Shown in pieces: positions 1 through 7,512 of a stretch of DNA of 64,000 nt. The first letter of the stretch is position 1. Each line of letters begins with the position of its first letter. A program made the translations under genes and the position numbers. The DNA comes from an uncultured delta proteobacterium. Lineage in GTDB: Bacteria; Desulfobacterota; Desulfobulbia; Desulfobulbales; Desulfocapsaceae. The notes under the pieces are model-generated. The model did no database searches and was not told the DNA's origin. It saw only the letters and a program-made list of their open reading frames with translations. The stretch is taken from contig CAIUQR010000032.1 in the NCBI GenBank assembly GCA_903901335.1, positions 106,495 to 170,494 on the forward strand, in the 5' to 3' direction.

Positions 1-1
1 C

Positions 2-454
2 AAATCTCTGGCTCAAAGCCTTGATAAAAAATGTGCGCTTACCATCAAGGAAGCCGAGGATGGCGAATCTTTGAAAAATAATGTCGTCTATATTGCGCCC
101 GGCGGCAAGCAGATGAAGCTTAAAGCCGGCAGTGATGGGAAAAACAGATTGATAAAGATCACGGACGATCCTCCGGAAAATTCTTGCAAGCCATCTGTCG
201 ACTATCTTTTCAGATCAGTTGGAGATTATTATGTCGGTCGTACAACGGCTGTAATTATGACCGGAATGGGGTCTGACGGAACGAAAGGTATTGAAATATT
301 AAAAAATAAAGGCTCATATATTATCGCCCAAAGCGAAGAGACCTGTATTGTCTACGGCATGCCGAAGGCACCGATCGAAGCCGGTTTAGTTGACGTGGTC
401 GTACCTTTGGGAAAAATTGCAGATGAGATCATTAAAAGCGTTCGCTTTTTCTAA
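2..454 (+). CDS. cheB: Protein-glutamate methylesterase CheB, C-terminal part (runs in from the left edge)
   Basis: CheB removes methyl groups from chemoreceptors during adaptation. Only about 150 C-terminal residues are present; the reading frame is open from base 2 and the real start lies outside the window. The visible part carries family signatures: KEAEDGESL, then VYIAPGGKQM, then MTGMGSDG, whose Asp is the third member of the Ser-His-Asp triad. The catalytic Ser and His and any receiver domain would lie upstream and cannot be checked. The last stretch (YGMPKAPIEAG, then VVPL and IADEI) is the usual CheB ending, so the C-terminus is complete. cheR follows after 51 bases, the normal adaptation pair. 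Confidence 0.93.
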   Translation, partial: KSLAQSLDKKCALTIKEAEDGESLKNNVVYIAPGGKQMKLKAGSDGKNRLIKITDDPPENSCKPSVDYLFRSVGDYYVGRTTAVIMTGMGSDGTKGIEILKNKGSYIIAQSEETCIVYGMPKAPIEAGLVDVVVPLGKIADEIIKSVRFF

Positions 455-505
455 ACTCTCCAGGATAGAGTGATATCCTTTTAAGAATGATACTTTTCAG
501 GACTG

Positions 506-1345
506 ATGCTAAAAATTAATCCCAGCGAACTCAAGTTTATTGCTCAGTACATTTATGATATCTCAGGGATATTTTTAGATGCGAGCAAGTCATATCTTTT
601 TGAGACTCGCCTGAGCTCCATTGCCGAGGAACTGGGATGTACTTCATATCAGGATCTCTATAATAAAGCCAAAAGAGACCCCAAAAAAACTATTGAACGA
701 CAAATAATAGATGCAATCTCCACTAATGAAACACTTTTTTTTCGGGATAAAGGACCATTCGAACTTTTACAGCACAAAATCCTGCCGGAAATAATCGATA
801 AAAGAACACCCGGTTCACCTGTTCTGAAAACAAGCATCAAGATATGGAGCGCAGCATCTTCTACCGGCCAGGAACTTTACTCGATTGCTATTGTCATCAA
901 GGAACTCATTCCTGACCTTGCACGATACAATATTACACTTCTGGGAACGGACATTTCCGATAACGCTGTTTCCCAGGCAAGCTATGGAAAATACAATAAA
1001 TTCGAGATCGAACGTGGTCTTCCTCAAAAACAGCTCCAACGATATTTCACTCTCTTCGGAGATTCCTGGAAAATAAAGGATGAAATCAGGGCCATGGTCA
1101 ATTTCAAAAAGTTAAACCTTATGCTCCCCTTCTCAGCACTCGGTAAATTCGATATTATTTTCTGCAGGAATGTTGCAATTTATTTCACCCTTCCAGACCG
1201 GAAGAAACTCTTTAATAAAATAGCAGACAGCCTGGCCGACGATGGATTCCTGGTTATTGGTTCCACGGAATCACTTACCGGGGTTTGCCCACGCTTCATA
1301 CCAAAGAAACATTTAAAATCAATATTCTATCAGAAGAAACTGTAA
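506..1345 (+). CDS. cheR: Chemotaxis protein methyltransferase CheR
   Basis: CheR methylates glutamates of chemoreceptors using S-adenosylmethionine, opposing CheB. The 279-residue product has the usual length. It shows the N-terminal helical CheR domain (residues 1 to about 75), the SAM-binding motif WSAASSTGQELYS (family form WSAACSTGEEPYS, so Cys to Ser and EEP to QEL here), an ISTNETLFFRD segment, and the catalytic-domain motif FDIIFCRNVAIYF. The ATG at 506 has only a weak upstream CAGGA. It lies between cheB and a response regulator and is probably co-transcribed with both. The substitutions in the SAM loop are modest and do not suggest loss of function. Confidence 0.95.
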   Translation: MLKINPSELKFIAQYIYDISGIFLDASKSYLFETRLSSIAEELGCTSYQDLYNKAKRDPKKTIERQIIDAISTNETLFFRDKGPFELLQHKILPEIIDKRTPGSPVLKTSIKIWSAASSTGQELYSIAIVIKELIPDLARYNITLLGTDISDNAVSQASYGKYNKFEIERGLPQKQLQRYFTLFGDSWKIKDEIRAMVNFKKLNLMLPFSALGKFDIIFCRNVAIYFTLPDRKKLFNKIADSLADDGFLVIGSTESLTGVCPRFIPKKHLKSIFYQKKL

Positions 1346-1355
1346 GAGGTCAAAT

Positions 1356-1925
1356 ATGAAAAATCTTACAATTCTTGTCGTCGATGATGACCCAGTCATC
1401 AGACGACTGCTCCAGCAACGCTTAAAAAAAGGAAATTATGATGTCCTCGTTGCAGCCGACGGGTATAAAGCGGAAGCTATTTTACGTGAAAAACATGTGG
1501 ATGTCGTGCTCACCGACCTGATGATGCCAGGTGATATTGGAGGAATAGAAGTAACTGAAATTGCAAAGAGAATAAACAGCAGCATTGAAGTTATACTGAT
1601 CACGGCACATTCCTCGGTTGATACCGCAGTCGAGGCAATGAAAAAGGGAGCGTCAGATTATCTGGAAAAGCCGATCAATTTCGACGAACTCTTTTTGCGG
1701 CTTGATAAGATCGCCAATGTACAGACAATTTACAGAAGTGCTCAAGAACTCCAACATGCAATGGATGTGACCGAACATGCGGCATCTGAAACAATCCAGC
1801 TTATCGAAATGAAAGCGGCAGAACTTCAAGGACTCCTTGATGAAATTGAAACTATTCTAAGAGACGAACACTATTCCGAAGAATCACGTATCTCTCATGC
1901 TCTCAATAAGATTTCGGGGATGTAA
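1356..1925 (+). CDS. Response regulator with C-terminal helical tail
   Basis: A single receiver domain (residues about 4-120) followed by about 65 residues of predicted helix or coiled coil rich in Glu, Ala and Leu; there is no DNA-binding or enzymatic output domain. The phosphorylation site looks intact: acidic residues D10-D12, phospho-acceptor D54 in VVLTDLMMPG, T83 in LITAHSS and K105 in YLEKPIN. AGAGGTC upstream of the ATG at 1356 gives a ribosome site, and the start is 10 bases after the cheR stop, so it belongs with cheB-cheR. The helical tail may serve dimerisation or partner binding. The partner kinase is not in the window. Confidence 0.85.
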   Translation: MKNLTILVVDDDPVIRRLLQQRLKKGNYDVLVAADGYKAEAILREKHVDVVLTDLMMPGDIGGIEVTEIAKRINSSIEVILITAHSSVDTAVEAMKKGASDYLEKPINFDELFLRLDKIANVQTIYRSAQELQHAMDVTEHAASETIQLIEMKAAELQGLLDEIETILRDEHYSEESRISHALNKISGM

Positions 1926-1947
1926 TATATACCTCAACTTTCTACAT

Positions 1948-3234
1948 TTATCGACCAATTGCTCCAACAAATAACGTCCCGTCAACCGTCGCATTTTCCA
2001 TATTTGCCTCAGTCAGGTCAGCACCGGACAGATTGGCCCTGTAAAGATCCGCCCCTTTTAAATTGGCCTTCTTCAGGTTCGCACCAACAAGCACTGCTCC
2101 TTTTAGAACTGCCTTGCTCAAATCGGCCTTCTCCAGATTGCTTCCTGTCAAATTCGCCCCTTCCAGATCCGCCTCTCCCAGATTTTTATCTGAGAGATCA
2201 ACGCCAGCCAAATCACATTGATAGCATTTCTTGGTTTTCAGTAACTTTTTCACGGTATTTGCCTTATCGCCGGATATCTCTTCTGATTTCATAGTGGCTG
2301 CCACAGAAATTTTTTCTTTATCTTCCTGTTTCTCTATCAAAAGATCCTTTTCAACAAGAGCTTTTTCCTTTCCAGAAGTTTTAATCGAGGAATCCTCTTC
2401 CACACTCATCTTGCCGCCAGTTATGTTTTGGGTATTCCCGGCACGCTCCTGACCTTCATTCGTCCTTGTGGCAGGCAGGGATTTGGTATCGTGAGAGGGA
2501 AGGGTTGGTGCTGTGGCGATGGGTTTAGCTTTGTCCCGGTCTTCTTTCGCAGGACCCACGTTTTTATCCTGGTCAGTTTGGTCGTGAACGTCAGTCGAAG
2601 GTACAAGGTTTTCTGAAACCAATATATCTTTTATGGGTTCATCAGTCTTCACAGGAGGAGCGCCTGATTTGTCCGGTTTCTGGTCATGGGTTGCTTTTTG
2701 TATGTTCACAATCTTATGATCAGCCTTTTCCTCTAATTTCCCTACTGATTTTTCAGGCTTGACCGTATCATCCACATTTGATTTTTTTTCAATTTCAGGT
2801 GTCCCTTCTTCTTCATACGGTTTGGTTTTGACAAACTCACCATCAAACTTTGCTCCTTTAAGGTATGCACCGTTTAATTCAGCCTCACTAAGGTCGGCGC
2901 CACGCAGATCGGCACCAGTCAGATCAGCACCTCCCAGACTCGCCCTTTGCAGATGAGCATTCTGCAAATCGGCTCCGGAAAAATTAACGAGGTACAGTTT
3001 TGCATCTGTAAGATCCGCACCCTGCAGATTCGCACCTGACAAATCCATTCTGTTAAGATCGGCGCCCGATAAATCACACCCTGGACAGGATTTTGTTTTT
3101 TGAACCGTACTGATGTTTTCTTTCACCCTGTCGCTATCACTCCCGGCATGCGCATTCGCCTCAAAACTAAACAGCGGGAGGAGACTCACCAACAACCAGA
3201 TCTTGAACTGAGTATTTTTCACATTTTCCCTCAT
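1948..3234 (-). CDS. Secreted pentapeptide-repeat protein with two repeat blocks
   Basis: Exported protein with two right-handed beta-helix blocks of A(D/N)LxG pentapeptides. The first follows the signal peptide; the second forms the C-terminus. Each block is preceded by a matching cysteine cap (TKSCPGCDLSGADL and TKKCYQCDLAGVDL). The two are joined by about 200 residues of Lys/Glu/Asp/Pro-rich low-complexity linker. I place the start at the ATG at 3234, because it leads directly into a signal peptide (QFKIWLLVSLLPLF, then an ANA cleavage site) and sits 11 bases after the nuclease stop. An in-frame start at 3276 would overlap that gene and put 14 charged residues in front. Pentapeptide proteins have diverse roles; no function is assigned. 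Confidence 0.85.
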   Translation of the reverse strand: MRENVKNTQFKIWLLVSLLPLFSFEANAHAGSDSDRVKENISTVQKTKSCPGCDLSGADLNRMDLSGANLQGADLTDAKLYLVNFSGADLQNAHLQRASLGGADLTGADLRGADLSEAELNGAYLKGAKFDGEFVKTKPYEEEGTPEIEKKSNVDDTVKPEKSVGKLEEKADHKIVNIQKATHDQKPDKSGAPPVKTDEPIKDILVSENLVPSTDVHDQTDQDKNVGPAKEDRDKAKPIATAPTLPSHDTKSLPATRTNEGQERAGNTQNITGGKMSVEEDSSIKTSGKEKALVEKDLLIEKQEDKEKISVAATMKSEEISGDKANTVKKLLKTKKCYQCDLAGVDLSDKNLGEADLEGANLTGSNLEKADLSKAVLKGAVLVGANLKKANLKGADLYRANLSGADLTEANMENATVDGTLFVGAIGR

Positions 3235-3245
3235 CTGCTTTTTAA

Positions 3246-3773
3246 TTATTGATGGTGTTGCTTTTTCCACTGCCAAGGTGCGACAGGATCACTATCATTC
3301 CAGAGTCCGCGATGCTCGGACTTTGCCCTTTCCTGCAAACTTTTCCATCTGTCACATATCGGCTCATGACAATAATATACATGAACCCAGGCCAATCCTG
3401 ATTTTATCAGTTCTTCACCGACATTCATGTTGTCCATCATAATCACAGCAACAAGCCGACCATATTTATCTACTGCCTTCGGTACTACCTGCACATCCTT
3501 TTCGGTTATCAGACTTCGGGTAAATTGGCTTGATTGGGCTCCATATCGTTGGTCCCATTCAGGAGTATCGATTCCCCAGACACGAACTCGTTGAGTCTTC
3601 ATTTTTTGTTGGATCTCGATGGTGTCACCATCGATGACACGAACCACCTTGGCCTGAAAAAAAGGCGCCTCAGCGTGACAGACAGCATCCGGCAGGATAA
3701 CACTCCCTGCCAAGAAAAAACACATACGGATGAGAAGCAATGCATCAATGCTCCGATAGAATTTTCCCGGCAT
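3246..3773 (-). CDS. Secreted thermonuclease (staphylococcal nuclease family)
   Basis: Calcium-dependent phosphodiesterase fold that cleaves DNA and RNA. After an N-terminal hydrophobic export signal (residues about 10-33, AxA-like site near HAEA), the SNase core has VIDGDT (46-51), RVWGIDTPE (64-72, with the catalytic Arg and Glu) and DKYGR (102-106, the second catalytic Arg). At 175 residues it is a normal single-domain secreted nuclease. No good ribosome site precedes the ATG at 3773, which starts 6 bases after the diguanylate cyclase stop; translational coupling is likely. It is transcribed between the cyclase and the pentapeptide protein, with very short gaps, so the three probably share a transcript. 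Confidence 0.9.
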   Translation of the reverse strand: MPGKFYRSIDALLLIRMCFFLAGSVILPDAVCHAEAPFFQAKVVRVIDGDTIEIQQKMKTQRVRVWGIDTPEWDQRYGAQSSQFTRSLITEKDVQVVPKAVDKYGRLVAVIMMDNMNVGEELIKSGLAWVHVYYCHEPICDRWKSLQERAKSEHRGLWNDSDPVAPWQWKKQHHQ

Positions 3774-3779
3774 TTTTTT

Positions 3780-5132
3780 TTAGTGATCGGAAGGAGATAG
3801 GGTATTCTCATATTGACAAACTCTATTACGTCCACCTTCTTTGGCAATATATAGCGCCGCATCTGCATAGGAGACTAATTTGTCTGAATTTTCCGGCTTG
3901 TCGATCTTCAGAGTTGAAATTCCCGCACTTATATGTACGTGGGTACTGGACATACCATCACTGAAGAGATGGTTACTAATAAGAACTCTGATCTTTTCTG
4001 CCAGATTAACAGCACCTGCAATACTTGTATTCGGAAGCAGGACAACAAACTCTTCCCCTCCATACCGGGCGGGAATGTCCGTTTTTCGAACTCTTTTCAT
4101 TAGAATTTCGGCAAACTGCACCAAAACAAGATCACCAAATGCATGCCCATACGTATCATTAATTTTTTTAAAAAAATCAAGGTCCAGAAGGATGCACGAT
4201 AATTCTAAATTATATCTGGAAGCCTGAAAATAGTGGTTATCTAACTCGTCCTTAAAATATCTGCGATTAAAAAGTCCCGTTAATCCATCACGTACCGCAA
4301 GATTTTCAAGCTTTTTGTTAAGTTTTTCAAGTTCGTTTACATATTTTTTTGCCCGAAGATGAATTTCAATTTTTGCCTGCAGTTCCTCTTCAATAAAGGG
4401 CTTTCGCAGATAATCACTGGCTCCTGCTTTAAAAAAATCGAGTGTGGAGTCCCTGTCATCGAAGGCGCTGACAAAAAACTGAGGGACCTGTTTCATATCC
4501 TCCCTTTGCCGCAGGAGTCGACAGAGTTCATCTCCACACATCTCAGGCATGAAATAATCAGTAATAACGATGTCATAAGGTTCATTCTGATTTTCAACAA
4601 GTTGTAACGCCTGCAAGCCATTCTGGGCCTCGAAAACCTCAATACCATTTCGTGCCAGCAACCTTTTTATCATCCTTCTTACCCCGGCCGAATCGTCAAC
4701 GACCAGGGCTCGCATCCCTAAGAATTCCTTCTCGGGATTTAAAACCTTGTCAATGGCACGGGTGATATCACCTCGCTTAAATGGTTTGCTGATAAAGTCG
4801 ATTACTTCAAGCTTGAAGCCTTTCCTTCTGTTTTCAATGGTGTCATTCGCGGAAACAAAAATAATCGGGATTCTCGCAGCCTTTTGTTTTTTTTCATCCT
4901 CTGCATCGCGTCCCCCCAATAACCGTTCACAGACCTCGAATCCACCCATCACCGGCATATCAATATCAAGCGTCAGAATGTCGGGCAACTTTTCCATCCA
5001 TTCGATATAGGAGAGGGCCTCGATGCCATTTTTGGCCGTAACAACCTCGTAACCAACCTCTGTTAATTCGTTCTTGATTATGGTACAGATAGTCGACGAA
5101 TCGTCTACAACCAAAACAGTCTTTTTATCCAT
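3780..5132 (-). CDS. Response regulator diguanylate cyclase (REC-REC-GGDEF)
   Basis: Makes cyclic di-GMP from GTP under phosphorylation control. Two receiver domains in series (residues about 3-125 and 140-260) have phospho-acceptor Asp in LTLDIDMP and VITDYFMP. They are followed by a short coiled coil and a GGDEF domain starting at RDGLTGLFNRR. The active site is GGEEF near residue 357. The inhibitory I-site RKTD lies exactly five residues before it, so product feedback is expected. The start chosen is the ATG at 5132, which has GGAAGAG eight bases upstream and begins MDKKTVLVVDDSS; the frame extends to 5177 without a comparable ribosome site. The layout resembles PleD. Confidence 0.93.
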   Translation of the reverse strand: MDKKTVLVVDDSSTICTIIKNELTEVGYEVVTAKNGIEALSYIEWMEKLPDILTLDIDMPVMGGFEVCERLLGGRDAEDEKKQKAARIPIIFVSANDTIENRRKGFKLEVIDFISKPFKRGDITRAIDKVLNPEKEFLGMRALVVDDSAGVRRMIKRLLARNGIEVFEAQNGLQALQLVENQNEPYDIVITDYFMPEMCGDELCRLLRQREDMKQVPQFFVSAFDDRDSTLDFFKAGASDYLRKPFIEEELQAKIEIHLRAKKYVNELEKLNKKLENLAVRDGLTGLFNRRYFKDELDNHYFQASRYNLELSCILLDLDFFKKINDTYGHAFGDLVLVQFAEILMKRVRKTDIPARYGGEEFVVLLPNTSIAGAVNLAEKIRVLISNHLFSDGMSSTHVHISAGISTLKIDKPENSDKLVSYADAALYIAKEGGRNRVCQYENTLSPSDH

Positions 5133-5365
5133 AATATTCTCTTCCAGGCTCTTTGACAGGATCTGCGATATATACATTACATATCAGCATAACTTATTGG
5201 AAAATTCAACGACTATTCATCTCCAATGCAAAAAAATCATCCACTGAACTTCAAAAAAGAATATTTTTACTTTCCTTTTTGATATGATATAGTTATGCCA
5301 ATGAAGAAAAACAGCCCCAATGTGTCTTCTTTTCACTCACATTCTGCCACCTCAAAGATGAAGCA

Positions 5366-5863
5366 ATGCGTTATATCTCACAAGACCAGCTGACAGATTC
5401 CGAAGAAGATACCCGTAATTTTCTTGTGAATCTTCCTCTTTTCGACAGTTTTAATGTTGACGAACTCTCTGTTCTTGCAAAACACATGAGCTATGTTCAT
5501 TTGCGAAGAGGCGAATTTCTCTTTGTTGAGGGTGATAAAGGCAACTTCATGGGTTTTGTGGTCAGGGGAGTACTTGAAGTTTTGAAGAAGGCTGAGACCG
5601 GTGAAAATATAATTATCGCCCGGCTGACCAAAGGGAGTTCAATCGGAGAGATGGCACTTATTGATAAATCTCCCAGGTCAGCCACCGTCATCGCCAAACA
5701 ACCGACAACAATGGTCACTTTAACCGATAAAGGTTTTGATATCCTGACAGACAAATCCCCAGCACTCGGGGTTAAAGTGATGCAGAAAGTAGCTCGGCTT
5801 TTAAGCCTCAATATGCGCCGAACATCCAGCAGATTGGCCGATCTTCTCCAGACCAAGTCATGA
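5366..5863 (+). CDS. Cyclic nucleotide-binding domain protein without an output domain
   Basis: A 165-residue protein consisting of one Crp-type cyclic nucleotide-binding domain. The phosphate-binding cassette reads IGEMALIDKSPRSATV, which keeps the Gly, Glu, Arg and Ser/Ala pattern used to bind cAMP-like ligands. The C-terminal helices end in RRTSSRLADLL with no helix-turn-helix, so it is not a transcription factor of the Crp type. It probably acts by binding a partner. It is divergent from the diguanylate cyclase across a 233-base gap and reads toward the sigma54 regulator. The ligand cannot be inferred; cyclic dinucleotides and cAMP are both possible. Confidence 0.85.
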   Translation: MRYISQDQLTDSEEDTRNFLVNLPLFDSFNVDELSVLAKHMSYVHLRRGEFLFVEGDKGNFMGFVVRGVLEVLKKAETGENIIIARLTKGSSIGEMALIDKSPRSATVIAKQPTTMVTLTDKGFDILTDKSPALGVKVMQKVARLLSLNMRRTSSRLADLLQTKS

Positions 5864-5936
5864 TATCATCCGGTAGCATTTTCAATGACGGGCACGAGAT
5901 ATTTTTAATTTTCAATCCTTCTTATTGATTTTAAGT

Positions 5937-7448
5937 ATGCAGCGTTCCCTCACCATAGTCCTTGCCGAATCAAACCGTGAAGATCTTGAGAATGCAACAG
6001 AACTCATCCTGAACACCTTAAGAAGCAATTCCGGATGCATACTCAGAAAAGCCGGAAACGAAGAGGAACTGCTCTCATGCCTGAATAAGAAAGGTGTTGA
6101 TATTCTTTTTCTCGATCTCCTTCTCCCGGCATCCAACAGAGGTTTAACGTTATTTGGCACCTTACGAAAACAGTTTGCACAAACTATAATCATACCGGTT
6201 ATCCCTGAAGGAGCAGATGATCTCATTAAAACAATCCTTCAGCTGGATACTTTTTTTTATCTCAAAAAACCCTACCATCCGGCAGAAATCGAGGTTGCTC
6301 TGAAAAGGGCGTCTGAGAAAATTTTTCACTCATCTCCCGAACATTCTGTCCCTGATCTGAGCGGACAATCAACTTTTTATGGCATCATCGGCAAGAGTCC
6401 CTGTATGGTACGCCTGTTTGATCTCATCGCCAGAATCGCAGAGGATGACTTTTCCAATGTTCTGATACGCGGTGAATCCGGTACAGGAAAAGAACTTGTA
6501 GCCAAGGCCATCCACTTTCACAGCAGGAGGAAAAACAATAACTTCGTACCTGTAAATTGCGCTGCCATTCCCGATGATCTCCTGGAAAGTGAACTGTTCG
6601 GACATACGAAAGGGGCTTTTACTGGGGCGGCGCAGAATAAAATCGGCAGGATCCAATATGCCGACGGCGGGACACTGTTCCTGGACGAAATTGGAGACAT
6701 GAAGGCATCTCTGCAGGCAAAGCTGCTCCGTGTTCTCCAGGAAAAGGAATTTGAACCGGTCGGGGCCTTAAAGGCTACCCCTGTTGACACCAGAGTGCTG
6801 GCAGCTACCCATTGCGATCTGGAACAGCTTGTTAAGGAAGGGCGGTTCCGGGAAGACCTCTATTATCGGCTCAGTGTTATCCCGCTCAATGTACCGGCTC
6901 TCAAAAGCCGGAAAGAAGATATACCGCTCCTTCTCGAATTTTTTATCGAGACCTACACCAAGAAACGCGGCAGGGAGCCGATTAGTTTTTCAAAGCAGGT
7001 CATATCCGTCCTTATGAATTACGAGTGGCGGGGCAATGTCAGAGAACTTGAAAATTTTGTGCAGCATATGTGTATCCTTTTCAGCGGTAAGATAATCGAG
7101 ATCCATGATCTTCCCGAAAAATTTCTCTCTGCTGCCGTCAATTGTCCGGAAACTCCAGTCGATACTCCCGAACAGGTACAATCCACACCCCGAAATCCGC
7201 ATCTCTTTTCAAAGAACCCAACGCATATCTCGGATCTGCGTTGGAATGAGGGTCAGATCGACTTCAACGAACTCATCAATAATCTCGAAACACAACTGAT
7301 CATGCAGGCACTGAGGATTTCCGGCGGGAATAAAAAAGAGGCGGCCAGGCTTCTTAACCTAAAACGAACGACTCTGCTGGAAAAAATGAAAAAGAAGGAA
7401 TTGATAGGATTATTGGATGATTTTTCTGAAAATGCCGATTTGAAGTGA
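5937..7448 (+). CDS. Sigma54-dependent NtrC-family regulator (FlrC/FleQ-like)
   Basis: Activator that uses ATP to open promoters bound by sigma54 RNA polymerase. Domains: receiver-like (about 1-120), AAA+ (about 145-380) and Fis-type helix-turn-helix (GGNKKEAARLLNLKRTTL near the end). The AAA+ part has Walker A GESGTGKE, the sigma54 contact GAFTGA, Walker B GGTLFLDEIGD and the R-finger region GRFREDLYYRL. The receiver keeps an Asp in ILFLDLLLP and Lys in LKKPYHP. It lacks the normal acidic pair (LAESNRED instead of VDDD) and the conserved Thr, so phosphorylation is uncertain. The start is the ATG at 5937; an in-frame TTG at 5925 is possible. Position near the flagellar genes suggests flagellar control; this is inference. 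Confidence 0.88.
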   Translation: MQRSLTIVLAESNREDLENATELILNTLRSNSGCILRKAGNEEELLSCLNKKGVDILFLDLLLPASNRGLTLFGTLRKQFAQTIIIPVIPEGADDLIKTILQLDTFFYLKKPYHPAEIEVALKRASEKIFHSSPEHSVPDLSGQSTFYGIIGKSPCMVRLFDLIARIAEDDFSNVLIRGESGTGKELVAKAIHFHSRRKNNNFVPVNCAAIPDDLLESELFGHTKGAFTGAAQNKIGRIQYADGGTLFLDEIGDMKASLQAKLLRVLQEKEFEPVGALKATPVDTRVLAATHCDLEQLVKEGRFREDLYYRLSVIPLNVPALKSRKEDIPLLLEFFIETYTKKRGREPISFSKQVISVLMNYEWRGNVRELENFVQHMCILFSGKIIEIHDLPEKFLSAAVNCPETPVDTPEQVQSTPRNPHLFSKNPTHISDLRWNEGQIDFNELINNLETQLIMQALRISGGNKKEAARLLNLKRTTLLEKMKKKELIGLLDDFSENADLK

Positions 7449-7512
7449 GATACTGCGCGACTGTCGTGAAGATCCGGCGGTGGCTGAAACCCGATGCACC
7501 ACTCTGATACTG

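Noticed and set aside
3235..3276. Upstream start at 3276 for the pentapeptide protein
   Set aside because: It would overlap the nuclease gene by 31 bases and place charged residues ahead of an otherwise ideal signal peptide beginning at 3234.
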